Origin: Acetobacteraceae bacterium
GTDB lineage: Bacteria > Pseudomonadota > Alphaproteobacteria > Acetobacterales > Acetobacteraceae
Reading direction: 5' to 3'
DNA length: 53,030 bases
Assembly (NCBI GenBank): GCA_030037175.1
Contig: JASHRV010000190.1
Coordinates: forward strand, 1-53,030
The translations under genes and the position numbers were made by a program. Shown here piece after piece: positions 26,142-34,201 of the stretch. Positions within the stretch are counted from its first letter, which is position 1. Each line of letters begins with the position of its first letter. The notes below the pieces were generated by a model. That model was not told where the DNA came from and did not search any database. It was given only the letters and a program-made list of their open reading frames with translations.

Positions 26142-27518
26142 CTATTTGAGGGCTTCCACTTCGTCCGCGCCCAACTGATTCGTGACGTACGCTTTCATCT
26201 TCTCGACCGCATCGTCGACCGAGAGCTTGGGGTTCAGCACAACCGCCTCGGTCGCGGTGACGAAGCCCATTGCCCATGCTGTGTACCCGGACTGCACCGG
26301 AATGCCGATCGCCGCTGGATAAATCTTCTGGAATCCGGCCTGGAACGGATCGATTGCGGTCCACGCTTTGTCTTCCGCGTAAGCGGATACGGGTGGTGTC
26401 CAGCCGTTGAGCAAGGCAGCTTCGAGGAGGTTTTTCTTGATCTGGACGACCTGAATGAACTGCCAAGCCAGTTCTTTCTGTTTCGACCGACGATAGATCA
26501 CGCAATCCCAGCCACTGAGGCTGCTGGCCATCTCGGGCGCCGCGCCGCCAATCGTCGGTATCGGGGTGAGCCCGATTTGGCTGAAGCCATTCGGGTAGTA
26601 CGGCGCGGAGATCTGTTTGGTCCATTGGATCGTAAACCAATTCCCCGCAACTGTGATGCCAATCATGTGCTTCGGAATGTCCACCGGCGGCGTAGCGATC
26701 GCATTCGCATTCAGGAGCTGCGACGCCGGGGCCAGCAGACCCTCCGCCGAGGCGGTGCGGTACAGGCTGATAACTTCGCGAATTCCCTTGCTATCCACCA
26801 CCCATTTTTGCGTCTTCGTGTCGAAGATTGTCGGGTCCGATGACCCTAACAGAAAGCTGTTGGGCCCGTACGACGCGGCAGAGGCCCCTTGCGCCGTTCC
26901 CGTCGGCAACCAGAACGCCCAGACGTTCGGGCTTGACGCCTTGATCTTGCGCGCTGCGGCAAGCACGTCGGCCCAGGTTTTGGGCGCCCATGGGAGCGGG
27001 ATTCCCGCCTTTTGAAATATGGCCTTATCGTAAAGAAGAGCGATATCATTCTCGCCGTGGCTGATGCCATAGACTTGGCCGTCCAAGGTGCTCTCGGCCT
27101 GAACGGCCGGTGGCATGCCCTGCCAGCTCGGATCCGTAGCAACCCATTTCGTGATCGGCGCCAAATAGTTGCTATCGATCCATTGAATGATGTCCTGGTT
27201 CGATAGTTCCGCGACATCGGGCGCCGTACTCGGTGAACGGAAGAGAAGGCTGAGACGGTTCTCGACGTCCGCATATGATCCCGGAATGGGAATCTGCTGA
27301 ACGTTGACGCCTGGATGGGACGCCTTGAACTGACGCACCAGGTCGGCCCACCAGGCCTTGCCCGCTTCCGGCGTCAGCGGAACCCAGTCCGACGAATAGG
27401 CGATCTTCAAAGTGACGCCGGCCGCCGGCGAGGGCGAGGCGAACGCTGCCGCACCAAGCAGCCCGGCCGCAGCGAAGGCGACGAGATTGCGCATCGTGCG
27501 CGAAAGTGATTGTCTCAT
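26142..27518 (-). CDS. Periplasmic carbohydrate-binding protein (family 1 extracellular SBP)
   Basis: 458 residues from the ATG at 27518, chosen because AGGAG lies seven bases before it; an upstream ATG at 27539 lacks a site. A signal peptide (MRQSLSRTMRNLVAFAAAGL with cleavage near SPAAG) is followed by a type II periplasmic binding protein fold: TLKIAYSSDWVPLTPEAGKA, VAELSNQDIIQWIDSNYL and IPLPWAPKTWADVLAAARKI, typical of CUT1 sugar-binding proteins. It delivers the substrate to the MalF/MalG-like permease. It is the first gene of the minus-strand importer operon; its promoter should lie at 27.5-27.7 kb. Confidence 0.9.
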   Translation of the reverse strand: MRQSLSRTMRNLVAFAAAGLLGAAAFASPSPAAGVTLKIAYSSDWVPLTPEAGKAWWADLVRQFKASHPGVNVQQIPIPGSYADVENRLSLLFRSPSTAPDVAELSNQDIIQWIDSNYLAPITKWVATDPSWQGMPPAVQAESTLDGQVYGISHGENDIALLYDKAIFQKAGIPLPWAPKTWADVLAAARKIKASSPNVWAFWLPTGTAQGASAASYGPNSFLLGSSDPTIFDTKTQKWVVDSKGIREVISLYRTASAEGLLAPASQLLNANAIATPPVDIPKHMIGITVAGNWFTIQWTKQISAPYYPNGFSQIGLTPIPTIGGAAPEMASSLSGWDCVIYRRSKQKELAWQFIQVVQIKKNLLEAALLNGWTPPVSAYAEDKAWTAIDPFQAGFQKIYPAAIGIPVQSGYTAWAMGFVTATEAVVLNPKLSVDDAVEKMKAYVTNQLGADEVEALK

Positions 27519-27539
27519 GCTGTTCTCCTGTTCGTTCAT

Positions 27540-28304
27540 TTCTCGATAGCCGATTGATCGCGCCGTGCCCCGCGACTGATGCGGGCCCGTTTGGAAAAAA
27601 TCGCAGCGTTTGTAGCAGGGTGTTCTCGTGCGGTGGTGTTACCGCCCCGACCGGCGAAGGTTGTCGGCGCCGCTCGGCGCTTGCGGGCGACACACAAACC
27701 GTCCTCGCGCCTGGGCAACAGCGTGCCGCCGCCGAACAGAAGAGTGCCCTCGCTCCCTCGAGCCCCGCCGGATCCCTCGTCATCGCGGTCGTCCGCGGTG
27801 CCCGGCGCTAACACACGAACGCGCCCGCGTTCGCCGGGTTGTTCTGGTGCATCCGGAGAGGATCATGCGGCGGGGCTTCGCCAAACGATGGGGCCCACGC
27901 GGTTGGTGGCGAACAACCTCGCGGTAACGGGCGTCGTGGGCGGGATTAGGCGAACGTGCCGGCGCCGCAATCGGCCCGCGGCACTGGCGCTCGCTCCCCC
28001 GGTGAGAACGGCACCCCCCGCCTCTCTGATCGCGGGTGCGGCATCCGCCGCCACTACGCCTGCAACGAGGGGCGAGAGCGTCCACAACATCGTGGTGCCC
28101 TCCGTCGGCGAGGCAACCTTCGACATCGCTTGCTGGCCGATACTCATTGTGGCAGCCGAGCCCGTGGTCGCCATCAGAGCGATCAGTCCCCCTTGAGATC
28201 AGCGACTTAGGCCGCCGCAATTTGTACGCAGATCCTATGCAATTCGTGTACCAGGCCGACTGCTTAAGCTGCCTCCGGTCAAGGCCCACCAGGTTTCGCA
28301 ACTC
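27540..28304. other. Long intergenic region, no recognised gene
   Basis: No frame gives a recognisable protein. One minus-strand frame (27863-28174) contains TTMLWTLSPLVAGVVAADAA, a hydrophobic stretch, but with no ribosome site or family pattern. The region should hold the promoter of the binding-protein operon on its left. Confidence 0.4.
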
Positions 28305-28342
28305 GTCTCACCTGCGTCCAAGAATTGTCTCACCCATGAGAC
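28305..28342. promoter_or_regulatory. Candidate upstream activator site for sigma-54 regulator
   Basis: GTCTCA-CCCA-TGAGAC at 28327-28342 is a perfect 6-bp dyad with a 4-base spacer. A further GTCTCA half site lies at 28305-28310, 22 bp (two helical turns) upstream on the same face of the helix. This lies about 310 bp upstream of the -24/-12 motif at 28653, within the range of enhancers used by sigma-54 activators. Binding by the activator encoded at 34202-36145 is inferred. Confidence 0.4.
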
Positions 28343-28652
28343 GGTGCCGTCATGCACACGGCGCGCGCAATTGGCTCTCACCGGCCAGGCGCCGCTACGC
28401 CGGTCACAGGGGGCAAAGACCAGTAGTGCGCCTTGACCGGTCGCTCCCGCCGGTCGTGACTATGACCGTCGGCTCAGCCGTCTGACCCGGTTGAAACTAG
28501 GGCGCAACGTCGTCATCGCCGCAGAGGACAGTCATCCGATGCCCGGCGCGCGGCCGTGGTTACGGTTCCTGCCCCCGCGTGAGCCCCGGATTTGACCAAC
28601 CGGCACGGTAGCAAAAGTGAACCGCGGCGAGCAGGAGCGGACCGCGACTGCG

Positions 28653-28668
28653 TGGCACGCGGTTTGCT
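28653..28668 (+). promoter_or_regulatory. Sigma-54 (-24/-12) promoter of the LLM gene
   Basis: TGGCAC, 5 bases (GCGGT), TTGCT: an exact match to the consensus TGGCACNNNNNTTGCW. The key GG and GC lie 10 bases apart as required. It is 60 bp before the LLM oxidoreductase start. This promoter should depend on RpoN and an activator ATPase. Confidence 0.8.
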
Positions 28669-28728
28669 TCAAATTCGTGCTATGGGCACCACCGGGCCCT
28701 GAGCCATCGATAGAAACAGGGAATGAAC

Positions 28729-29832
28729 ATGGAACTGGGTCTATTTATGATGCCCCTTCACAATCCGAGCCGGCAGTACATGGACATTCTGAGACAGGAC
28801 CGCGAGGCGATCCTGCTCGCGGACCAACTCGGATACGACGAGGCATGGGTTGGCGAGCATTACTCCTGCAAGACAGAGCCGATCACCAGCCCCTTGCAGT
28901 TCATGGCGACGCTGATCCCGATGACGAAACGCATCATCTTCGGCACGGGCGTGATCAATCTGCCGCAGCACCACCCGGCAGCGGTGGCGGGCGATGTCGC
29001 GCAGTTCGACCATCTCTCGGGCGGTCGGTACATCATGGGCGTTGGCCCGGGCGGTCTCGGCTCGGACTTCGAGCTGTTCGAGACATTCGACAAGGACCGC
29101 ACGGCGATGATGTCGGAAAGCATAGAGATCATCCACAAGATCTGGACCTCGGATCCGCCGTACCGGATTCATGGAAAATTCTGGAATGTGATCGTCGATC
29201 GGGAGACACAGCTTCACCTCGGCATCGGGCCAATGCTCAAGCCATTGCAGCGACCATATCCGCCCTTGGCGGTCTCGGCGATGAGCCCTAAGTCTTCGAC
29301 CGCGCGACTTGCGGGCGAGCGAGGGTGGGGGATGATCTCGGCCAATTTCACGCCGAGCAATCAAGTTCTCACCCATTGGCAGGCCTATTGCGAGGGGGCG
29401 GAAAAGGCGGGGCGGCGCCCGGATCGCGGCACCTGGCGTGTGGCGCGCAGCATCGTCTGCACGGAAACTGATGCCGAAGCCGCCGATTACCTCGCCGATG
29501 AGAATTGCAGCCCGGGATGGTACTACGCCTATCTCCGAGACAATTTGCGAACCTATAAGATGACGAAGATCTTCAAGAGGAACGAGGCGATGACCGACGA
29601 CGAGCTTACCGTTCCCAATATGCTCGAGTCGATGGTCATCTCCGGTAGCCCGCGCACCGTCATGGACAAGCTGGTGGCGCTGGTCGACGAGATCGGCTGG
29701 TTCGGCACACTGCTCGTCACCCACAAGGATTGGGATAGCCCAACGCTGCACCGCACATCCATGCGGCTGATCGCGGAACGCGTGTTGCCTAGCCTCGGTC
29801 AGCACATGGAGGCGCTCCGAGCCGCAGCCTAG
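28729..29832 (+). CDS. LLM-class flavin-dependent monooxygenase (luciferase-like)
   Basis: 367 residues from the ATG at 28729, with AGGGA six bases before; the ATG at 28723 is too close to that site. Bacterial-luciferase fold marks: MELGLFMMP at the N-terminus, ADQLGYDEAWVGEHY, FGTGVINLPQHHPAAVA, and FDHLSGGRYIMGVGPGGLGS. These enzymes use reduced FMN from a separate reductase and oxygen to oxidise the substrate; limonene monooxygenase and alkanesulfonate or aldehyde monooxygenases are relatives. A flavin reductase gene lies 300 bp after it on the opposite strand, and a perfect sigma-54 promoter lies upstream. The substrate is unknown. Confidence 0.88.
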   Translation: MELGLFMMPLHNPSRQYMDILRQDREAILLADQLGYDEAWVGEHYSCKTEPITSPLQFMATLIPMTKRIIFGTGVINLPQHHPAAVAGDVAQFDHLSGGRYIMGVGPGGLGSDFELFETFDKDRTAMMSESIEIIHKIWTSDPPYRIHGKFWNVIVDRETQLHLGIGPMLKPLQRPYPPLAVSAMSPKSSTARLAGERGWGMISANFTPSNQVLTHWQAYCEGAEKAGRRPDRGTWRVARSIVCTETDAEAADYLADENCSPGWYYAYLRDNLRTYKMTKIFKRNEAMTDDELTVPNMLESMVISGSPRTVMDKLVALVDEIGWFGTLLVTHKDWDSPTLHRTSMRLIAERVLPSLGQHMEALRAAA

Positions 29833-29876
29833 TGTTTCCTCGGCTTGGCGTCCTTTGCTCCACTCCGCTCAACGCT

Positions 29877-29893
29877 AATGCACGGTGTGCATT
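29877..29893. repeat. 7-bp dyad downstream of LLM gene
   Basis: AATGCAC-GGT-GTGCATT, perfect arms with a 3-base spacer, 45 bp after the LLM stop. A second inverted repeat, GCGCAGG with CCTGCGC (about 29914-29935), follows. Neither has a T run. They could be a factor-independent stop for convergent transcription or an operator; nothing decides which. Confidence 0.3.
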
Positions 29894-30120
29894 TAAACCA
29901 GGGCGGGTGTGCGCAGGCTTTCAATCCTGCGCGCTGTCACCCGCGACACCTTTATGCCGGCGGGCAGGATCATTTCATGTCGCCGCCAAGGGCGGGGAAA
30001 AAAGGGGCCGGCGCGTCATGAGCAGGCTCGGTTCGCTCACGCACACTTTTCCCTTTCCATCTCTCTACCTCTGATCGCGTGATTGACGCACCCGGTTTCC
30101 CCGCTGCCGATGATCATGCT

Positions 30121-30687
30121 CTAGCCAGAACTCTTTGCGAAAGTCTGGGCCGTCCCCAGTGGCAGGCCGTCCGCCGATCGATGCATCGGATCGACGAGGT
30201 CGGTGACTGATCTGAACCGCCTCCCATGCCAAATCAGCGCGTCATCGTCGGGGTTGGAGAAGAGGCGCGTGCTCCGCACCAAGCCGATGAGAATTGAGTG
30301 CGAGAAGCCGTCGATAATCCGGTCCAACTCGCAGTCGAAGACAGCGGCGGCGGAAAGAAGAGCCGGTGCGCCCGTCTCCAATATCCCCCACTCGCCCTTA
30401 GCGAATCGTCCGACGCGACATTCCGGCGCGGAACTCGAGAACATCACAGCGATCTCTCGATGGGCTTTTGTCAGTACGTTCACCGCGAAGTACCGCTCGT
30501 TGACAAGAACGTCATGCGCCGACGCTTTGCGGTTGACGCATACGAGCAGCGACGGTTGGTCCGCCGAGAGGCTGCACACCGCGGTGGCCGTCAGACCACG
30601 GCGGTGTCCAGCGCGGCCGGTCGTGACGATTGTCACCCCGCTCGCAAACGCCGCCATAGCTCTGACGAAGGCCTCTGCTTCGCTCAT
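30121..30687 (-). CDS. Flavin reductase (FMN-binding, HpaC/NtaB-like)
   Basis: 188 residues from the ATG at 30687 (MSEAEAF). Family pattern: FRAMAAFASGVTIVTTG-like start (here FVRAMAAFASGVTIVTTGRA), GLTATAVCSLSADQPSLLVC, NRKASAHDVLVNERYFAVNV and a closing HGRRF. It reduces FMN with NAD(P)H and passes it to a monooxygenase partner. The LLM enzyme encoded 300 bp away is the natural partner. A longer frame up to 30852 would run through the sigma-54-like promoter at 30745-30760, so the shorter start is preferred. Divergent from the GMC oxidoreductase gene across about 316 bp. Confidence 0.87.
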   Translation of the reverse strand: MSEAEAFVRAMAAFASGVTIVTTGRAGHRRGLTATAVCSLSADQPSLLVCVNRKASAHDVLVNERYFAVNVLTKAHREIAVMFSSSAPECRVGRFAKGEWGILETGAPALLSAAAVFDCELDRIIDGFSHSILIGLVRSTRLFSNPDDDALIWHGRRFRSVTDLVDPMHRSADGLPLGTAQTFAKSSG

Positions 30688-30744
30688 GCGATTTTCACCG
30701 GGCTGGATGACCGTTCGAACCAACTGGGACCCCAGCTTGTCATT

Positions 30745-30760
30745 AGCAAAAATCATACCA
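30745..30760 (-). promoter_or_regulatory. Sigma-54-like promoter of the flavin reductase gene
   Basis: On the minus strand CTGGTATGATTTTTGCTA: GG and GC are 10 bases apart, with the T tract before TTGC that favours strong sigma-54 promoters. Two transitions from TGGCAC. It lies 57 bp before the reductase start, nearly the same as for the LLM gene. Confidence 0.6.
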
Positions 30761-30883
30761 GAGAATATTGTCTCCGCGAGGGCCCTTCCGATCCGCGCCG
30801 TGGCATCGACCGTTCCGCTGCGTGAGATCCCAATCGCGGCGATGCTGTCCACGGACCGCGTGTTCTGCGCACAAGAGGGGGCG

Positions 30884-30900
30884 CTGGCATGGTGGTTGCT
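30884..30900 (+). promoter_or_regulatory. Sigma-54 promoter of the GMC oxidoreductase gene
   Basis: CTGGCATGGTGGTTGCT: matches YTGGCAYRNNNNTTGCW at every fixed position, GG and GC 10 bases apart. It lies 103 bp before the GMC start and points away from the reductase promoter, leaving 124 bp between the two in which an enhancer could serve both. Confidence 0.7.
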
Positions 30901-31003
30901 AATCTTGTCACGATCGGGTCCTGAGGTCGCCTCCCGAGGCGATCATTGTGCTATAGGGATCGTTTGCATTGCGATAGAACGCGCCCCGTTCCCGGAGCAG
31001 CTC

Positions 31004-32593
31004 ATGGTCGATTTTGTTGTCGTTGGAAGCGGTCCAGGCGGGTCGGTTGTGGCGGCCCGGCTCAGTGAATTGGACGATGCCACGGTTCTGTTGTTGGAAC
31101 AGGGCCCGCGTGACAGAAATGCCTACATCCATATTCCAGTCACCTACTATAAGACCGCCAAGGGGCCACTTCTTTCACGCTTCAGGATCGAGCCCGCGAC
31201 GAATGGTCGGGCGGCCGAATACCCCGACATGGTTCAGGGGCGCGTCCTGGGCGGTGGCAGTTCCGTGAATGCGATGGTGTACATGCGGGGTTGTCCTGAA
31301 GATTACGATCACTGGGCTGCGTCGGGCTGTCAGGGCTGGTCCTACGCGGACGTGCTGGCGTACTTCAAGCGGGCGGAACATAACGAACGCTTCGCTGGTG
31401 AGGCCCACGGAACCACAGGCCCGCTCGCGGTTTCAGATCAGCGCCAGACACATCCGCTGACCAAGGTTTGGCTGCAGGCCTGCCAGGATATCGGCATTCC
31501 CTTCAACGCGGATTTCAATTCCCGTACGCAGGCCGGGTGCGGCTTGTATCAAGTGATGATGCGTAACGGCAGGCGTTGCAGCGTAGTTGGCGCGTACCTG
31601 AACCCGGCGCGCGCTCGTCGCAATCTTCGAATCTGGACCGGAACACGTGTCGTGAAGATTCTGGTCGAGCAGGGGCGGGCGGTTGGTGTCAAATACGTTC
31701 GGGACGGCCAGTTGAAAACCGTGTATGCCGACCGCGAAGTCATCGTCAGCGCTGGCGCTATCAGTTCACCGCATCTGCTGATGGCCTCAGGAATCGGTCC
31801 GGGTGAGCATCTTCGTCAGGTCGGCGTGCCGGTCGTCCACGATCTCCCGGGGGTTGGCCAAAATCTGCACGATCACGTCGATGTTTTCCTCATCTACGAT
31901 CTCACGGGCCCGCACAGTTACGACAAATATAAGAGGGCATGGTGGCAGATACCCGCCGCTCTTCAATACCTGCTCTTCCGCAGCGGCCCCGCCACGAGCA
32001 ACGTTTGCGAGGGCGGGCTCGTCTGGTGGGGCCACAAATCGGAGGTGACCCCGGATTTGCAATATCATTTTCTGCCGGGAGCGGGCGTCGAGGAAGGCTC
32101 GGAAACGACGCCAAGCGGCAACGGCTGCACGCTCAACGTTTATCAGATGCGACCACGGTCGCGCGGAGAGATCAGGCTTCGCTCCTCCGACATCATGGTC
32201 CCCCCGATCGTCGATCCCCGCTACCTCACCGAACAGTACGACGTGGAAGGCCTGGGTGAGGCAGTTCGGATCGGCCAGGAGATCATGGCTCAGCCTGTTC
32301 TCGAGCCGTATATCAAATCAATCTGTCGTCCACAGGCGCTGCTCCGAACCAAGGCAGACCGCGAGGCCTTCGTGCGGGAGACCGGACAGGGCGCCCTGCA
32401 TCCCTGCGGGGCATGTAAAATGGGAACGGACGAACGAGCCGTCGTCGATACCGAGCTCAGGGTCCATGGGCTGGACGGACTGCGCGTGGTCGATACCTCG
32501 GCTGTGCCGTTCCTGACATCCGGCAACCTGACCGCACCGGTGATCATGATGGCGGAGCGAACAGCCGACTACATCAAAGGAAGTGCTAGGTAG
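31004..32593 (+). CDS. GMC-family FAD-dependent oxidoreductase (choline/alcohol dehydrogenase-like)
   Basis: 529 residues from the ATG at 31004, seven bases after GGAG; the frame stays open 800 bp upstream, but that part lies antisense to the flavin reductase. GMC marks: FAD motif VVGSGPGGSVVAARL, glutamate in LLLEQGP, QGRVLGGGSSVNAMVYMRG, SAGAISSPHLLMASGIGPG, catalytic His in LHPCGACKMG and PFLTSGNLTAPVIMMAERTA. The family oxidises alcohols or sugars, passing electrons to oxygen or quinones. With the LLM enzyme it could oxidise a hydroxylated product. The His/Asn pair (usually HWHxxGTxxMG then N in SGNTNAP) is kept as His and Asn. Confidence 0.88.
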   Translation: MVDFVVVGSGPGGSVVAARLSELDDATVLLLEQGPRDRNAYIHIPVTYYKTAKGPLLSRFRIEPATNGRAAEYPDMVQGRVLGGGSSVNAMVYMRGCPEDYDHWAASGCQGWSYADVLAYFKRAEHNERFAGEAHGTTGPLAVSDQRQTHPLTKVWLQACQDIGIPFNADFNSRTQAGCGLYQVMMRNGRRCSVVGAYLNPARARRNLRIWTGTRVVKILVEQGRAVGVKYVRDGQLKTVYADREVIVSAGAISSPHLLMASGIGPGEHLRQVGVPVVHDLPGVGQNLHDHVDVFLIYDLTGPHSYDKYKRAWWQIPAALQYLLFRSGPATSNVCEGGLVWWGHKSEVTPDLQYHFLPGAGVEEGSETTPSGNGCTLNVYQMRPRSRGEIRLRSSDIMVPPIVDPRYLTEQYDVEGLGEAVRIGQEIMAQPVLEPYIKSICRPQALLRTKADREAFVRETGQGALHPCGACKMGTDERAVVDTELRVHGLDGLRVVDTSAVPFLTSGNLTAPVIMMAERTADYIKGSAR

Positions 32594-32799
32594 GCCTGGG
32601 CGCGAACGCACGGGGTCGGCGCCCCGGGCCGGGGGGCCCAGACCGAGGCGCCAACGTCTAGGTGGGTCGGGGCAGTCGACGCCAAGTCCCGCCACCGCCC
32701 CACGGCGCGCCACGGCCGCTTTCGCGCCCGCAGCCTCACGCCGCCTTGCGACGAGACGGCGGCGACGCTAGGCCCAACCGGCCACCACCGGAAGCGCGC

Positions 32800-33668
32800 A
32801 TGGCGTCTTCCCGCCTCACCATCGATATCGGCGGCACCTTCACCAACCTCGCCCTTGGGCATCGTGCGAGCGTACCAGTCTCAAGGTCGTCGCTGCCCCT
32901 TCTGCCCCCGAAAAGGGCGTTCTCACCGAAGTACGGACGATCCTCGCGACCGGCGAAATCGCGCCCGGGACGATCGACTCCGTCGTCCACGGTACCAGGC
33001 TCGCGACCAACACGCTCATCGAGCGCAAGGGGCGCACACTGCGCTGATCACCACCGCGAGCTTCCGCGAAGTGCATGCGATGCGTAACGAGCACCGCTAC
33101 GACCAATAGGACCTCAACCTCGTCCTGCCCGAGCCGCTGGTCTTGCGCCATCTTCGTCTGCCCTTGCCCGAACGGATCGACGATTCCAGCGCGGCGCTCG
33201 CGCCACTCGACGAGGAAGCGGTCCGGGCATTCATCCCGCTGCTGGGCAGCGAGAAGGTGGAGAGCGTCGCGGTCGGCTCCCTCCACGCCCTCATCAACCC
33301 GCGCAGAAGGCCTGGGTCGCTGAATTTCTTCCCTGCCGACGCCCCGATTTGTTTGTCTCGCTCTCCTCGCAAGTCTTGCCCGAGATGCGCGACTAGGAGC
33401 GCTTCTCGACCACCGCCGCCAACGCCTACGTTCAACCGCTGACGGAGCGCTATCGCGGCCCCTCGAATCGAGGCACCGCGAGCTCGGCGTGGCCGTGCCG
33501 GTGTTTCTCATGCTCTCCGTAGCGGGTTCACTACCGTCGAGACCACCAAGGCCGCGTCAGCCGTCGCCAAGGGCAACTTCGCCGCGCCGGTCGAGGAGAT
33601 CGGCAACGACTTCATGCGCCACGTCGGCCAGTGCCACGAATTTGCCGTGCAGCTCCCGCCGGGCGCGC
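32800..33668 (+). pseudogene. Hydantoinase/oxoprolinase A (HyuA) pseudogene
   Basis: Starting at ATG 32800 the frame gives MASSRLTIDIGGTFTNLAL, the HyuA N-terminal ATPase-like motif. In shifted frames follow LKVAAAPSAPEKGVLTEVRT, VVHGTRLATNTLIERKGA, FREVHAMRNEHRYDQ then a stop, PEPLVLRHLRLPLPERID, and PDLFVSLSSQVLPEMRD, all in family order. A large internal part is lost; a C-terminal piece (DFMRHVGQCHEFAVQLPPG, like the DMRYxGQxHELTVPLP of HyuA) ends near 33668. Several frameshifts and in-frame stops make it non-functional. It is not a close copy of the intact hyuA at 45290. Decayed, so it was probably under no selection for a long time. Confidence 0.8.
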
Positions 33669-33751
33669 AGTACACACCCGCCGTCCACGTCAACCATCAG
33701 CAAACACCTATCCGGGCAATCATGGGCGCAGACGACGCGAACCGTTTTCAT
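33662..33751 (-). pseudogene. Molybdopterin oxidoreductase N-terminal fragment
   Basis: From the ATG at 33751 (GGAGAGGA upstream, so a former true start) the minus strand reads MKTVRVVCAHDCPDRCLLMV then DVDGG, the N-terminal region with the first Cys ligands (CxxDCPDxC) of the iron-sulfur cluster in Mo/W-bis-MGD enzymes. After about 30 codons the similarity ends where the HyuA relic begins, so this is a junction of two truncated genes in tail-to-tail orientation. Confidence 0.65.
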
Positions 33752-34201
33752 CCGATCCATCCTCTCCCGCCTGGCCATCCCCCGGTCCCACCTTTTGGGA
33801 GCCGGCCGCCATCGTGACTCGTCGCGCCGGCGGGTGGAAGAACCAACGTGCGCACGCCGCTCTCGATCTCGTCCATGAACGCGGCACGTTGCTGGACCCT
33901 GCGGCTCGGAAATGCGGCCCCGATAGTCGGCCCGCCCCTGGCGAGGACATCCTTGCTCGGACTCTCAGCGGCGGAACGGGTTCGTTTGCGCTTGCCCGTC
34001 CCGCTCTCTGTCGGAAGGCTTGATCGCGGTCCTCGGTGATTTCAGCCGGGGCCGTCACACTTCACGAGCGCTACTCCAGGGGCGAGCAATGTGCCATTGG
34101 GGCAATTTGGTTGCGAAGGACGCAATTTTGAAATAAAGTACATTTGAGTTCTTGTTGGCGACGCGAGGCGCGCGATTCCTTTGTCCTAGAAGGTGCGATG
34201 G
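33752..34201. other. Spacer, no recognised gene
   Basis: 450 bp between the molybdoenzyme fragment and the activator gene. Frames are Arg/Pro-rich and match nothing. The last 130 bp are AT-richer (TTTTGAAATAAAGTACATTT at about 34124-34143) and probably contain the activator's promoter. Confidence 0.4.

Noticed and set aside
28290-28345. GTCTCA repeats as a CRISPR or IS end
   Set aside because: Only two copies of a 6-base unit, no repeat-spacer regularity; better explained as an activator dyad.
30766-30785. ATTGTCTCCGCGAG as a second copy of the activator dyad
   Set aside because: Only one half matches and it directly abuts the -24 element of the reductase promoter, where an enhancer would not be expected.
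30203-31003. Upstream extension of the GMC oxidoreductase to a 796-residue protein
   Set aside because: The extra 267 residues lie antisense to the flavin reductase and lack family patterns; the ATG at 31004 has a good ribosome site and begins exactly at the FAD motif.
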